A stretch of DNA of 64,000 bases from Caulochytrium protostelioides (taxonomy: Eukaryota > Chytridiomycota > Caulochytriomycetes > Caulochytriales > Caulochytriaceae): positions 28,491-92,490 of the forward strand of contig ML014178.1 of assembly GCA_003615045.1 (NCBI GenBank), in the 5' to 3' direction. Positions 1 to 10,500 of this stretch are shown here, piece by piece (position 1 is the first letter of the stretch; each line of letters begins with the position of its first letter). The notes under the pieces are model-generated. The model was given only the letters and a program-made list of their open reading frames with translations. It did not search any database and was not told where the DNA came from. The position numbers and the translations under genes are program-made.

Positions 1-59
1 CGGACTTTCTTGCGCGCGCGGGCGCGGCCCGCGCACTGCAGCTCCATCAGGCCCAAGCT

Positions 60-91
<32 letters not shown>

Positions 92-1013
92 CGCGGCGGC
101 ATGGGGGTCCTCGGCGCCGCCGTCATCCGATCGGCCGGCGGCCCTCGACGCCGCCACGGCGACACTGCTGCCCGCCAATGCGCCCATCCCGTCGACGCCG
201 CCGATGCCGCCGGCGCTCGCCCTCCGCGTCGGTCACGCCACTGCCGCCGCCGCCGCCGCCACCGCCGGTCCGCGAGCCTCGCCGCCGCTCGTCAGGTCGC
301 CGGGCATCCATCGCAAGATCCCAAAGACCCTGCGCCAGACGGCGCTGCTGCGTTCCACGGAGGCCGTCCTGCGCCGGCGGTATGCGGCGCCGACGGTCGT
401 GTTTCCTTCCGCCGTGGCGGTCGCTTTGGCCGACGACGCCATCGCTGCTGCCGCCACCGCGAACCCCGGCCCCGCGTTAGGAGACGGCTTGCGGCCGATG
501 GACGCCGTCCCCGCCGGCTCGGAGGACACGCCCATGGCATGGGCGGCGCCCCTCCCGCCGCCGGCGTCCGACGCCACCGGATCGGTGGCGGTGGAACCCA
601 AGGCTCGCGCCCACCGGGCCGCGCCGTTCCTCGCGACGCATGCACATACGCCCGCACACACGCCGATCGCGCGGCCGCGGCTGCGCCCCTTCCCGGCGTC
701 CGGGCCTGGCCGCGACCCCATGGGGATGGCGACGCGGCTCGCGCTGCATCGGCGGCGGCTGCGGATCCTGCTTGCGCGCGCCATCAAGGCCCAGGAAGCG
801 CTGCTGCTGGCGGCAGCGCGGGCGGCGGCCGCGGCGGCAGCCCCCCTGTCGGGCACGCTCGACCAGACGGCGCGGGCGTCGGCTTCATCGCTGTCCCTGG
901 CCGCGCTGCTGGCCGCGCCGCCGTCGACGCCGGGCTCCCCCGAGTGGGCGGCCCATCGGGCAGGCTGGCGTGGCTTTCTGCTGCGCAAGTTTGAGGCTCT
1001 TCGTTCGGCCTGA
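1..1013 (+). CDS. 3' part of a polyQ protein, cut by the window start
   Basis: An open frame runs from base 3 to a TGA at 1011-1013, so the 5' end lies outside the window. The visible 336 residues start inside a Q/A-rich stretch. Ten CAG codons at 60-89 give ten consecutive glutamines. Then come a Pro/Ala/Ser-rich low-complexity region and a basic, Leu/Ala-rich C-terminus (about 730-1010) that looks helical. The start of this frame is not at the internal ATGs (for example 204), because the frame is open and of the same character upstream of them. I do not recognise the family. PolyQ with an Ala/Pro-rich linker is common in transcription or chromatin regulators, but that is only a weak inference. 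Its stop lies about 150 bases from the 3' end of the opposite-strand gene that follows. Confidence 0.6.
60..89 (+). repeat. (CAG)10 microsatellite, coding for polyQ
   Basis: There are ten perfect CAG units in frame with the partial gene at the left window edge, encoding a glutamine run. Confidence 0.9.
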
Positions 1014-1163
1014 CGTCGCAACGAACAAAGAGAAGGGGGAAGCTCGTACGGCGTGGTCCGTTTTGAACTTCAATAGACTTATAGGTTTCCGGCTGTTGGC
1101 GCCGACGCGGCGGTTTTGTCGATGAGAGGAGAACGGTTATATCATGGACAATGTTAGACTACA

Positions 1164-1778
1164 TTATGTCGCGGAGGGGCTTCCGGATTGGGATCTGGGC
1201 GAAGCATTGGAAGGTGTGGCGTCGTCCAAAGCGTCCAGCTCGGCCAGCTTGGCCGCTTCGTCTTGGAGAATCCACTTGCGCAATGCAGTGCGCATCTCGG
1301 CACTGGCGACGGGCGCGGGCAGCGTGGTGGGCGGCGCCGTGCCGGCAGCATGGGCGGCCTGCTCACGCTCAAACGCCTCCAGCGCCGCGCGGCGTTCCTC
1401 GGCGACCATGTCGCTATACTTCTTGACGGGATACCGCTCCTCCAGCTTATTGGTGGCCCAGTTACCCGCCAGCGCAAAGAGGAACATCGCGCTCAGGAAG
1501 TAGTATCGCGTGCGCTGCGGCAGCCGCATCCAGGTCGCATACAGACTCGGGTCCGGCTCGCCCTCGCTTCTGCTGCTGCCGCCACGGCTGCTGTCGCTAT
1601 CACTTCCGCGTGACGACGACGCGGACGCCGGTGCCGACGGTATCGATCGGGCTGCCGTCGGCGAGGGGTTCGACGGAGGAGGAGCACTCGGGTGGATGGC
1701 AGTGCGGGGACGAGCCGACGGCGACGGCAGCGACGGCGACGGCGACGATGGTAGCGGCGCCCGGCAGCGCGGTGTCAT
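1164..1778 (-). CDS. small protein with one transmembrane segment, unknown
   Basis: I take the ATG at 1778 (204 codons). The frame is open to 2498, but the upstream part is compositionally like non-coding sequence. The first 80 residues are Pro/Ser/Arg-rich and contain a serine/aspartate patch. A conserved-looking core follows: basic RLPQRTRYYF, a hydrophobic segment (YFLSAMFLFALAGNWA), then a charged amphipathic helix with KKYSDMVAEERRAALEAFER. The Ala/Pro-rich tail ends at a TAA at 1164-1166. A single-pass membrane protein is likely, with a cytosolic or matrix-facing coiled helix. I do not recognise the family, and organelle placement cannot be told from sequence. It converges with the partial gene on its left and is divergent from the long gene on its right. 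Confidence 0.55.
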   Translation of the reverse strand: MTPRCRAPLPSSPSPSLPSPSARPRTAIHPSAPPPSNPSPTAARSIPSAPASASSSRGSDSDSSRGGSSRSEGEPDPSLYATWMRLPQRTRYYFLSAMFLFALAGNWATNKLEERYPVKKYSDMVAEERRAALEAFEREQAAHAAGTAPPTTLPAPVASAEMRTALRKWILQDEAAKLAELDALDDATPSNASPRSQSGSPSAT

Positions 1779-2102
1779 GGACAGGGCGCGGCAGCACGGC
1801 GATGCGACAGCAAGCCGCCGCGACGGCGACGGCCAGGCGGCCGTCCACCGGCGACAGCGGTCGAGCCGGACCATCCACATGGCGGAGCTATGAGCCGTGG
1901 CGATGCGGCGAGACCGAGATCGACACGCTGGGCCGTCGTGTCGGTATGAACGTGAGGCGGTGGCGTGAAAACAATGGCACGGTGGCGATGCGTCGGAGTC
2001 GATCGGATCCAGCCTGCCGCGATCATGCTTGTACGCACCACACCTCGCGGACTGCGGCCATCCATCCATCTGTCGACCCGGACCCGGATGCGGATGCGAC
2101 GG

Positions 2103-2143
<41 letters not shown>

Positions 2144-2904
2144 GCCATGACGCCGTCTTCGAGGCGACGGCGGCGATAGCCTTCTCTGCCACCGGCTGGG
2201 GTGAGGTCGGGCGGGGTCGGTCTTCCGCGGTCGGCGCTGGCTCCGGCACCGCGGCCGCGGCGGCCGCCACCTGCTCCAGGGGTCCTACTCGTGGCGTGCT
2301 TGGCGCTGACCACCGGCGGCGGCCGGCGGCAGCGGGGGTGTGCACGGGTCGACGGGGGGGACGCGCTTGGCGCGATGGGCATCGGCAGCCGTCCGCCGAC
2401 GCCACCGGCAGCCGTTCCAGCGCGTCGCGGCTCGTCGAGGCCGCCGCCGACGACGCCGACTCGTGGCACCCACGCCCGGCGCGTCCGCGACACAGCACGC
2501 GGGTCGCGCCCTCCCTCGTGCTGACGGCGTGGTCGGCGGAGGCGATGGCGCATACTTCCGGCGGATGCGGACGACGAGCCGCAGGGAGGCGAGCGCGAGG
2601 GACGCCGGATCGTCGTCGAGCTCGTGTTCCTGACGGATCGGCCGTCGCGGCCTGTCAGGGGGCATCCATCCAAGCCGATCCCTACCCACGGATCCGTCCC
2701 GGCGCCTTCCTCTCCCTGCGACCTGTTGGCCGTGTCACTCGCTGCGTCGGCCGCCAGTCCCGCCCGTTCGAACCACGCGGAGAACGCGTCGCGACGCTCG
2801 CTGAGCTGGATGGCGCCGGCCGCCTGAGCTCGAGACGGCGCCCCTGACCCCGCGGCGCATCGCGTGCCGCAGCTTTCCCGCGTTGCGGCGTTTCGACGGC
2901 CAGG
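1779..2904. other. intergenic, divergent promoter region with GGCGAC repeat
   Basis: This 1.1-kb stretch lies between two divergently transcribed genes. It is very GC-rich with many overlapping chance frames on both strands, none with recognisable domains. A six-base repeat (GGCGAC on the + strand) fills 2101-2144. It probably holds both promoters and the 5' leaders; I see no clear TATA element. Confidence 0.5.
2101..2144 (+). repeat. (GGCGAC)n minisatellite
   Basis: About seven near-perfect copies of GGCGAC lie in the divergent intergenic region. They could be translated in either direction, but no convincing gene covers them. Confidence 0.8.
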
Positions 2905-5900
2905 ATGGTCCACCATTCCCGCGGCGGCGGCGGCAGCAAAAAGGGCGGCCATTCCCGCGGCGACTCGCGGTCGCCCCTCCGCGCCGGGAGCAGCAGCGGC
3001 AGCGGCCACCCAACGCCGCTCGCCACGGCGCGCAGTGGTCCGGCCAGTCCGGCCAAGTCGGCGCCATCCACGGCGCCCGCATCACCCGCCGCCTTCGCCC
3101 TCGGTCTGCCGGACCCGACCTCCGTGTGGGCCGCGCCATCCGCGGCCGTTCCCATGGCCCTGACGCCGTCGGAGCCCGCGGATCCTGCGGTCGACGTGCC
3201 GGCCGCGGACGGAGATGGCGGTCTGCTGACCGTGGCGCCTTCAGCGGGAGCGGACGCAGAGGCCGAGCCGGAAGCCGAGACGGAGCAGGACGCCGTCAGT
3301 GCGCGTTTACTTGACGCACACGACGACACCGGCGTGACTGTTGAGCCCGCGGCTGCCGAGCCCACGACTGCCGAACCCGTCGACGCCGCGCTGGTACCGG
3401 TGTCGGCGCCGGAGCCGGATGCCGACGTCGCCGCGGCCCACGACGGCACGCCGTCCGCGTCTGCGGCGCAAACAACCCCTCTTTTTGTCGACCTCGCGGC
3501 GTCGTCGTCTCCAAGCGGGCTCTTGCCGCCTGCACCCGCGGTCCCGCTGCCGGTGAGCTCCGCTGGCGTCAAAGCCGGAGACGGGGCCGACCCCACCGAC
3601 ACCGGTGCCGCGACGGCGACGGCGACGGCATCCGCGACGGCGACGACGCCCGAGCCGCCGTCGAGCCCGCCCCGGCACACACCCGCGTCGTCGCGTTTGG
3701 CATCGCCGCGGACCTCCTCGATTCCGCGGCGATCCTTGGGCTCTCCCAGCAAAGCCGAGTCGACGCCCGCGTCGCCCGCGATGCGCGCCGAGATGCCGAC
3801 GACCGAGCCGACCCCCGAGGCGTTGAAGCGGCCGCCGCGGTCGCCCTCCAAGATTCCCCTCCGGTCGCCGTCGCGCCAGCGCGGCGTTCCTCGCGGGCGG
3901 TCGACAGAGCCCGACGACCGTGATCCTGACGGCGGTGACGGCGGCGACAGCGACAGCGACGTCGCGTCGTCGCGCCGGACGCCGTCGCCGTCGCCGTCGG
4001 GTCGGCGGTCGTCGCGGAGGTCGTCGGTCGGTCCCGACGTGGCGCGCGAGGACGACGGCGTCCCGACGCGCGCGGCGCCGTCCACGGCGGCATCGCCGCG
4101 CCTCTCAGATGCTCCGTCGCCCGTTCCGCTGCGCATGGTCTGCATCGAGGGCACCGCCATCACGCCCGCCCCGGCCGTCGCGCCATCGCCAGATCCGCTG
4201 GCGCCGGTCGTCTTCATTTCGTCGTTCGATCTGGCTGCCCGAGCCGCCGCGGCTGCGACGCCATCCTCACCGGCGTCGGCGGTCCCTGCTTCGGCAGCCG
4301 ACGTCGCCGCGAGCGATGACAACGCCACGGCGCACCGGCCCGAGCCCACGCACGTGGCGGCCGACGCCTCCGATGCCCATGCCTCCGATTCACTGCCATC
4401 GCAGGACGGTGTGGCGAACGTGGACAAGGATGAAAACTCGACCGACAAGGAGGATCATAGCGAAGACGGACACGATGCATCTGACATCCTGCGTCTTGGC
4501 GCAAGCACGAGCGCGGAGCCTGTTGAAGGCCACCATGACACCAACCGCGTTGGCGATGGGCAGGACGCTGGCAACGCCACTAATCCATCAACCGACGATC
4601 ATGATGCTCAGCATGTCAAAAACGAGGACGCCTCAGGGAGCGATGAGAGCAACGGGGATTCCCCCAAGGCGGATCTCCCCGGTGCGGCAGGCATCTCTGA
4701 CTTGACCGCGGCGAAACAGTCGTCGGCGCAAGAAACATTGGCTGGCGAGACGTCGGCGCAAGAAACGCCGGCGGAAGAGGCGCCAGCTGAAGCGGTATCA
4801 TCGGAAGAGGCGCCAGCGGAAGAGACGCTGTTGCTCGGCAGCGGCGGCGCTATCGGCAGCGGCCTTGCTGCCGACGGCCTGGACTCCGACGCGGAAACAT
4901 CGGCACAGCCTGTCCCGCCCCATGACGTGGCGGCGACGCCGCCGGCGCCGCCCGCGGCCGCCGTAGCGGAAGACGCTGAGCTCGCCACATCGTCGTCGTC
5001 GAGCCTCGGCCTCATCACCACCATGCCTGCCGGCGCGTCGAACATCGCCGGTGGACCTTTCGAGGTGGCGATGGCGAGCCAGGGCGTGGTCGATATGGGC
5101 GACGCCTTGACAGCGTCTGATCCGTTTGATGCCACCCCGTCGGCGTCGTGGCCGTCCTCGCCTGATGCAGAAGCCGCAGCCGACGCTGCAGCCGAGCCCC
5201 AACTTACGACTAGGGCTTCGCTGCCGGCTGAAGAACCGGCAGCAGCTTCGTTGTCGCCTTCATCTCCGCCGTCGCCACCATCGCCACCGGCTGAGGCGGC
5301 GGCCGTGGCGCAGTTGGATCCCTCGGCCGAAGCCGAAACGGCGGTCATTCACCCAGCGGACGCTGCGCCGTCGTCCCCGTCGTCGTTGTCATCGGCAGCC
5401 TCCTCGCTGGGCGAAGTCAACGAAGGGTCGTTCCATACGGGTGCCGCGGGAATGAGCCATGCGGAAGTCTCGCACATGAACATCAGCTTTGTCGATGACG
5501 GCAGCAGCATCCACTCGAGCGGCGGCGGGCAGCGCCGGCTGTCGGTGCCCGACGACCATGAGCGGCCGTCCCTCGATTCGGAATCGCTCGTCGTCGAGGC
5601 GGAAGGCCAGACGCTGCGCGGCGACCTGGCCTCGGTGTCGGCCCCGCACAGCGGCACCAGCCCGCCGCATCCTGACCATGACCACGGCGATGACCATGGC
5701 CACGGCCTTGGCCACGACCCGGAGGCCACACCGCCGCCCGCCGGATTCCACTCCTTCTTAGACGACACGATCGCCGTCGAGTCTGATTCATACCTCGGCC
5801 CCATATCGCCCACAGACGACGTCGACGCGGCCAGTGCGCGTCCGCATCGCCGGGTGGACGCCCGGACGGACGCCGCCCAGGAGTCCCTGGAGTCCCTGGA

Positions 5901-7806
5901 GTCCCTGGAGGCGCGTCGGGATGCCGAGAGCGCCGCCCCGCCTCCAGACGGCCACGAGCGACCGTCAACGGAGCGTAATCCGCAGGCGTCGGTCTCGTCC
6001 CCAAGCGCGGGAGCTGCGGAGCCCGTAGAAGCCGCGGCACCCGCTGAGGCCCATGCCGGCCAGAGCGACGCGGCTGCCGGCGCCTTCGCTGAACTCGACA
6101 TCCACGCCGCACTGCAGCGATTCTCGGAAATGGACGACGCCGACAGGGCCGACGATGCCGACGGCGACGCGTGGCTTGGCGCCAGCTCCGATATCCTTGC
6201 GGCGACCCAGCATGCCAACGCGCTGGGCGCTGTCTCCGGCGCTCTTGACGGCGCCTTCGACGGTGATACGGAGGAGACGGCGGAACGTGCCGCGGACAAT
6301 GGTCGTGACCACCCCTCAACTGATGTTCCTGCGTCCCTGACGACGGCCACCGAAGCCGATGACGTGGTTTCCCAGCTAAGCGACGAATTGCTCAGCGAGG
6401 TGGCGTCTGACGAGCCCGCTGCTTTGGAACCCGCCCGGCTGGTCGACCAAGACCGCGCGTCTTCGACGCCGTCACCGTCTTCGTCACCGTCTTCGTCGCC
6501 ATCGCCATCGCCGAGCATACCCCCTGACGCGCTAGCGTTGGCGGCGGCCGACGTGGTCGATGCGATGTTGGACGACGTGATCACTGACGCCGTCAACGAC
6601 GTCGCCGACGCGGCGGTCCCGAAGACGTTTACGCGTCATGCGGCAGCCCCTGCAGCGCCCGCAGCGCTGCCCACCATCGCACCAGCGGCGACCGATGCCA
6701 AGGGGAACGACGTGACACCCGGGGACGGGAAGGCTCCAACAGATCTGCCCGGCACGGCGTCGCTGCCCGTGGCCACCCCGGTGGCCGCACCCCTGGCCGC
6801 GCCGCCGCCCGTGGACGCCGCGTCGTCGTCTTCGTCTGGCTCCGACTGGAACGCCGACATCGATGCGGCCGCCGACGCCGACGCCGCGCCGCCGACCGCG
6901 CGGCCCCTGACACCCGACGCGCGCCTCGTGCGCCGGCTGTCGCCGCGTGCCGGCCGTCAGCCTGCTCCAACTCCGGCCCCGGCCGCCGGGCGTGTCACGG
7001 CGCCCCCGGCGCCCGCGAGCGTGCTCACGGCGCCGCCCGACGCCGCTGGCGCAGGGTTGACCGTGACGGCTGCCGTGCCGCCGCCGTCAGCCGCGGCGCT
7101 GTCGTCGGCGGCGGCGGCGTCAGGCGGCGCTCCGTCGCCGGGCCTGTGGCGCTCGCGCCCGCCGACGCGCCGGCCGTCGCACGAGACGGCGCGGCCCGAG
7201 CTGGCGCGGCTGCGGCAGCTGTCATATGCGTCCGTGGCGGGCGACCGCGTCGCGTCCGTGCACGCGCTGCTGCGGCTGCCCGACGACGATGACGACGCGC
7301 ACGTCGACGGCGACGCCGTGTATGTCGCGCTGCTGCTGCGCCTCGCGGCGGTGAAGCAGCGCGTGAAGCAGCTCGTCGCGGAGAAGCGCCCGTTGACTCC
7401 GTCCGCGACGCTGACGCCGGTCGATGCGGCCGACGACTGGCAGGCCATGCTCGCCGACGCGCTCGCGACCCTGACGGCGTCCGTGCAGCGCGCGAGCGAA
7501 GAGGCGACGTACTCGCTTTCGGCACAGATTGCCCATGTGCAGGAGGCCATCGACGGGGCTGTCGAGGCCAACGTGCATCCATATTCCTCGGCGGCCGCCT
7601 CGGATGCCGCGCTGCACCATCTCCAGCAGGCCAACCAGCAAGCGGAAGCCGACATCAGCGCGCTATCCCGCTCGCAGGCTCTGTGGCAAGCGAAGCCTGT
7701 CGACCTCTCGCTCGCCACCGTCGGCCGCGTGCTGGCCGCGAACATGCTGGAGCTGTCCCTTCTGCTGGTGGCGTCGTTCGCGCTGCAGATCGCGCGGATC
7801 GTGTAA
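2905..7806 (+). CDS. 1633-aa low-complexity protein with C-terminal membrane anchor
   Basis: A single open frame runs from ATG 2905 to TAA 7804-7806. Residues 1-1350 are almost entirely Ala/Ser/Pro/Asp/Glu low complexity. They include serine/arginine-rich patches with SP sites (about residues 250-390), acidic stretches, and a short exact ESLE repeat encoded at 5887-5910. The last 230 residues differ: they look helical, with a KQRVKQLVAEKRP-type coiled segment, and a single hydrophobic stretch (LELSLLLVASFALQIA) lies a few residues from the end. That layout suggests a tail-anchored protein with a huge disordered cytosolic or nucleoplasmic domain, for example on the ER or nuclear envelope. No catalytic or binding domain is recognised. 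The many SP/TP sites would suit phospho-regulation (inference). The C-terminal 230 residues are the part to use in a family search. Confidence 0.65.
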   Translation: MVHHSRGGGGSKKGGHSRGDSRSPLRAGSSSGSGHPTPLATARSGPASPAKSAPSTAPASPAAFALGLPDPTSVWAAPSAAVPMALTPSEPADPAVDVPAADGDGGLLTVAPSAGADAEAEPEAETEQDAVSARLLDAHDDTGVTVEPAAAEPTTAEPVDAALVPVSAPEPDADVAAAHDGTPSASAAQTTPLFVDLAASSSPSGLLPPAPAVPLPVSSAGVKAGDGADPTDTGAATATATASATATTPEPPSSPPRHTPASSRLASPRTSSIPRRSLGSPSKAESTPASPAMRAEMPTTEPTPEALKRPPRSPSKIPLRSPSRQRGVPRGRSTEPDDRDPDGGDGGDSDSDVASSRRTPSPSPSGRRSSRRSSVGPDVAREDDGVPTRAAPSTAASPRLSDAPSPVPLRMVCIEGTAITPAPAVAPSPDPLAPVVFISSFDLAARAAAAATPSSPASAVPASAADVAASDDNATAHRPEPTHVAADASDAHASDSLPSQDGVANVDKDENSTDKEDHSEDGHDASDILRLGASTSAEPVEGHHDTNRVGDGQDAGNATNPSTDDHDAQHVKNEDASGSDESNGDSPKADLPGAAGISDLTAAKQSSAQETLAGETSAQETPAEEAPAEAVSSEEAPAEETLLLGSGGAIGSGLAADGLDSDAETSAQPVPPHDVAATPPAPPAAAVAEDAELATSSSSSLGLITTMPAGASNIAGGPFEVAMASQGVVDMGDALTASDPFDATPSASWPSSPDAEAAADAAAEPQLTTRASLPAEEPAAASLSPSSPPSPPSPPAEAAAVAQLDPSAEAETAVIHPADAAPSSPSSLSSAASSLGEVNEGSFHTGAAGMSHAEVSHMNISFVDDGSSIHSSGGGQRRLSVPDDHERPSLDSESLVVEAEGQTLRGDLASVSAPHSGTSPPHPDHDHGDDHGHGLGHDPEATPPPAGFHSFLDDTIAVESDSYLGPISPTDDVDAASARPHRRVDARTDAAQESLESLESLEARRDAESAAPPPDGHERPSTERNPQASVSSPSAGAAEPVEAAAPAEAHAGQSDAAAGAFAELDIHAALQRFSEMDDADRADDADGDAWLGASSDILAATQHANALGAVSGALDGAFDGDTEETAERAADNGRDHPSTDVPASLTTATEADDVVSQLSDELLSEVASDEPAALEPARLVDQDRASSTPSPSSSPSSSPSPSPSIPPDALALAAADVVDAMLDDVITDAVNDVADAAVPKTFTRHAAAPAAPAALPTIAPAATDAKGNDVTPGDGKAPTDLPGTASLPVATPVAAPLAAPPPVDAASSSSSGSDWNADIDAAADADAAPPTARPLTPDARLVRRLSPRAGRQPAPTPAPAAGRVTAPPAPASVLTAPPDAAGAGLTVTAAVPPPSAAALSSAAAASGGAPSPGLWRSRPPTRRPSHETARPELARLRQLSYASVAGDRVASVHALLRLPDDDDDAHVDGDAVYVALLLRLAAVKQRVKQLVAEKRPLTPSATLTPVDAADDWQAMLADALATLTASVQRASEEATYSLSAQIAHVQEAIDGAVEANVHPYSSAAASDAALHHLQQANQQAEADISALSRSQALWQAKPVDLSLATVGRVLAANMLELSLLLVASFALQIARIV

Positions 7807-8719
7807 GCGCCTCATCCTATGTCCTCTGCGATCATTTTGAAGCGGATACCATCTGGGTAGAGGCGATGGGTGAGCCGGCAGTTGGGTGTGGCCTTGTTGC
7901 TGTCGCAGCAATTTGTTTCGATGAAAGGAATTGGTTTTTTCATATGGCTCTATGGCTTGCAGCCCTGCCGGAGGACGCTGTCCGATCCCCGATGGACCGA
8001 AGGCTATCGGCGTTGTCGTTGTCCTTCTGATTTTCTCTCGAATGCCTGCCGCGTGGATGTCTAAGGGCGAAGCGGGGCCTAAGTGGGACCAGGGTGCGAC
8101 CGCCACTATCAACGCCATTCGTCTGCCCGCGGCTAAGCCCCGCCGACTGCGGCGTTAGTCTTCGGCTGTCGGCAACACGGACGGGGACACGCGGAGGCGC
8201 CGACAGGTGACCCGACCGTCGCTCACGCCTCGAATGCGAGACGCGACGGCCCTCACGTATGCCGAGCACGCCGCCAGCATGTGGACAAGACAGCGTCTCC
8301 GCCGTGCGGGATACCTGGACGCCTCGAGCAGGCGACTGCCCGCCTGCATCACGCCTGCCCAGCGCCCCACTCCGACGCCGCGCCCCCGTCGTTGCGCGCT
8401 TCCGCTCGGCACGTGCATATTTCACCACGGCGACGCCACGGCATTGTGGCATTTTGGCCCTTCTGCTTCTGCGCGCTGAACGCCGCACCATCAGCCCACG
8501 CTTGAAACCCTCGGCCACGCCGCTGCTTCATCTCGAGGACGCGCCCCTGCTCACTCAGGCATCGTGTCACCGGAATCCCTGTAACTGGAATCCGCTACCA
8601 AAGCGGCATCGAACCATCAGAAAACTCCGCTCGTCCGGCCCTTTCCCGGAGTGTGCACCCCTCGATCCATCCGCTTATCGACAGGAATCCCCATCGGTCT
8701 CAATTGATTCGCCGTCAAG
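7807..8719. other. intergenic, nothing recognised
   Basis: About 0.9 kb between two genes on the same strand. Composition is mixed and somewhat less GC-rich around 7810-8060, which probably includes the 3' UTR of the long gene and the promoter of mL41. The open frames here are short and overlap in all directions. I see no tRNA-like cloverleaf or repeat. Confidence 0.4.
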
Positions 8720-9304
8720 ATGCCTCGGCCCAGCGGCAGGGGTCCGATGACCATGACCCGCGGCGCGGCCCGTGGCGTCGTCTTCACCGGCAAGGATGGC
8801 AACAAGAACTACTACAAGGGCACGCGCTCGGGCCGGATGGGCCACTGGACGCGTAAGGGCCGCTACATCGTCGAGCCGCAGCAGAAGCGGCAGTGGATCG
8901 TGCCGCCACTGGACACCTTCAAGCTGACGCCGTATGTCGCGCCGCCCGTCGATGCCGACGGCAAAATCGTGCCCGAGCAGGAGGCCAAGTATACGGCGGA
9001 GCGCACGCACTCCGTGCTGGACTACTTCCCCGCGCAGCCGTCAGTGGACGAGCAGGCCGCGTTCGCGCAACAGGGCGTCGAGGGCGAGCTTTATGAGCGA
9101 TGCCGCCGCCAAGCCCTGCGCGTCGTCGAGCTGGCTAAGCTCTCCGCATCGGAGCACCAGGAGCGCCGCATCGTGATGGCCGACCGCTTGTGGCAGCGCA
9201 TGGTCCACCAGAAGCTCGAGCAGCAGGTCTTGCGCGGGCCGCTCCGCGATCACGAGCTTGCGCGCGCGCTCCCGGCCTATGCAAAGACGGCTTCGCCCAA
9301 CTAG
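8720..9304 (+). CDS. MRPL27: mitochondrial ribosomal protein mL41 (yeast MRPL27 type)
   Basis: A 194-residue protein of the large subunit of the mitochondrial ribosome. Residues 20-75 match the mL41 family pattern: a GKDGNKNYYKGTRSGRMGHW block (family form: K-x-GNK-x-x-YKGT-x-x-x-x-GRH/W), then KGRYIV and a W/Y-x-V-P-P-L-D-x-F-x-L-x-PYV block, which in yeast is V-x-P-x-x-x-x-F-x-L-K-PYV. The start ATG at 8720 has A at -3 (CAAGATG), and the short basic N-terminus before the conserved block could act as a mitochondrial import signal. The C-terminal 90 residues are a charged helical extension, and the protein is somewhat longer than the roughly 146-residue yeast protein. It should act in the mitochondrial matrix on the 54S/39S particle. 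No intron is needed. Confidence 0.88.
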   Translation: MPRPSGRGPMTMTRGAARGVVFTGKDGNKNYYKGTRSGRMGHWTRKGRYIVEPQQKRQWIVPPLDTFKLTPYVAPPVDADGKIVPEQEAKYTAERTHSVLDYFPAQPSVDEQAAFAQQGVEGELYERCRRQALRVVELAKLSASEHQERRIVMADRLWQRMVHQKLEQQVLRGPLRDHELARALPAYAKTASPN

Positions 9305-9956
9305 CGAACGACGCCATGGCGTCGTAATAGTCTCCACGCTTGTATATATACATATCACATTCTTCCCTCATCGACGATGCTACGAACGACCCTCTGCAAG
9401 AGGTAACCCGATGCGATGAGTGCTGCGACGCGACGCCCGCAATCGATGCGGAATCGGCAATCGTCGGCGTCGTCGGCCGCAACACGGCTTTCTCGATCTT
9501 GATGACGAACTACAGGCCCTGCATCGGTCGCTTGTGCGTGTTTTCCTGGCGCGTGAGCCGCTGCCTCATCCGTTCCGGATTGTGATGGGGCACACGTTCG
9601 AGACGAGCATGCCGCTGCTGGCCCGTGCTGGGAGCTCGCATCCGCGGCTGATACGGCTGCTGAGCACCTCAAACATCTGGCGATCGTGCCAGATGTTCGA
9701 TGAAGAATCGCATACATGTTGTGCAGATTAATCGGCGTTCCAGGGTCCAAAAGTAGTCAGTGACTTGGCATCGCGATTTCAAGGCGCCGCTGTAGTAGCA
9801 ATCGCAGTTCAGCATCCGCTCGGCGTTCCGCCGCGAGCCAAGCCAGTTCCGCCTCTACCATGCACTGGCATAACACCGGCAGCAACGGCAGCGCCCCCCG
9901 GCTTGCGGCACCGTACTCGATTTGCGTGATTCGGCTAACGAAGCACGTGTCCTGGC
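9305..9956. other. flank of AT-richer island; possible 3' fragment of a minus-strand gene
   Basis: Just after the mL41 stop there is an A/T run (TGTATATATACATATC around 9340-9357) that may be its 3' UTR. Minus-strand sequence 9957-9757 reads as a coding-like, Ala/Leu/Glu/Arg-rich helix ending in a TGA at 9757-9759, with GC-ending codons like the neighbouring genes. It has no recognisable domain and no start, so I do not call it a gene. Plus-strand frames at 9420-9731 have no family signature either. Confidence 0.3.
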
Positions 9957-10035
9957 AAAGCCTCGCTGAGAAAACCGAACGATCCAAAATAAAAAAAAAA
10001 ATAAAAACGATATTGACGAGCATCTTCCGGCAATC

Positions 10036-10471
10036 GTGAACAACCAGGAGACGATCAATAAATCCCTCCGAGAAGTCAGGCATCTGGCTCGTAACCTCCA
10101 TGATTTCACATCGGAAGAAAACGGTCGACCTAGGTCTAGTGGCCGAAATGACTCGGCAGCACGATTATTTAAAAAGGTTAGAAAAAGATCAGGCGGCTCC
10201 AGAAGATCTGGAAGAACGAAGTGCCGCACTTGAAACAACAATTTGCAAAATTCTTGCTGTCATCGACGTGTGGCAAAAACTTATACTGCGGACGAGTAAA
10301 ATCGTGGCGTTAACTGAGTTACTCGAAGCACACAAGTTTTACATTGACTTTTGGTCAGAGAACTCTGACTGGTTTTCGCAAGCCTTCAAGATCCTGAAGT
10401 GGAAATTTGAAAAAGCTGCCGAACTCTTGGAATTCGAAGATGGTTTGAAGATGGTTTATATAGATGGTTGA
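10036..10471 (+). pseudogene. interrupted AT-rich reading frame, helical protein fragment
   Basis: Two overlapping frames look like one broken gene. The first (from ATG 10036) begins with a charged helical stretch and goes off-phase near 10100-10130. The second continues to a TGA at 10469-10471 with a convincing helical protein sequence rich in Leu, Glu, Lys, Phe and Trp (for example KLILRTSKIVALTELLEAH). A frameshift between them is the simplest reading; an intron is possible. No domain family recognised. Codons are AT-ending, unlike the flanking genes. Confidence 0.35.
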
Positions 10472-10500
10472 GGATGAATGAAGATGGTTGAAGATGAAGA
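10437..10500 (+). repeat. degenerate GAAGATGGTT tandem repeat
   Basis: Several diverged copies of a GA(A)GATGGTT unit sit between the two AT-rich frames and contain in-frame stops. The repeat may be why the frames are separated. Confidence 0.5.

Noticed and set aside
1610-2498. Long overlapping frames on both strands around the GGCGAC repeat
   Set aside because: A repeat of period six keeps several frames open by chance; none has protein-like content.
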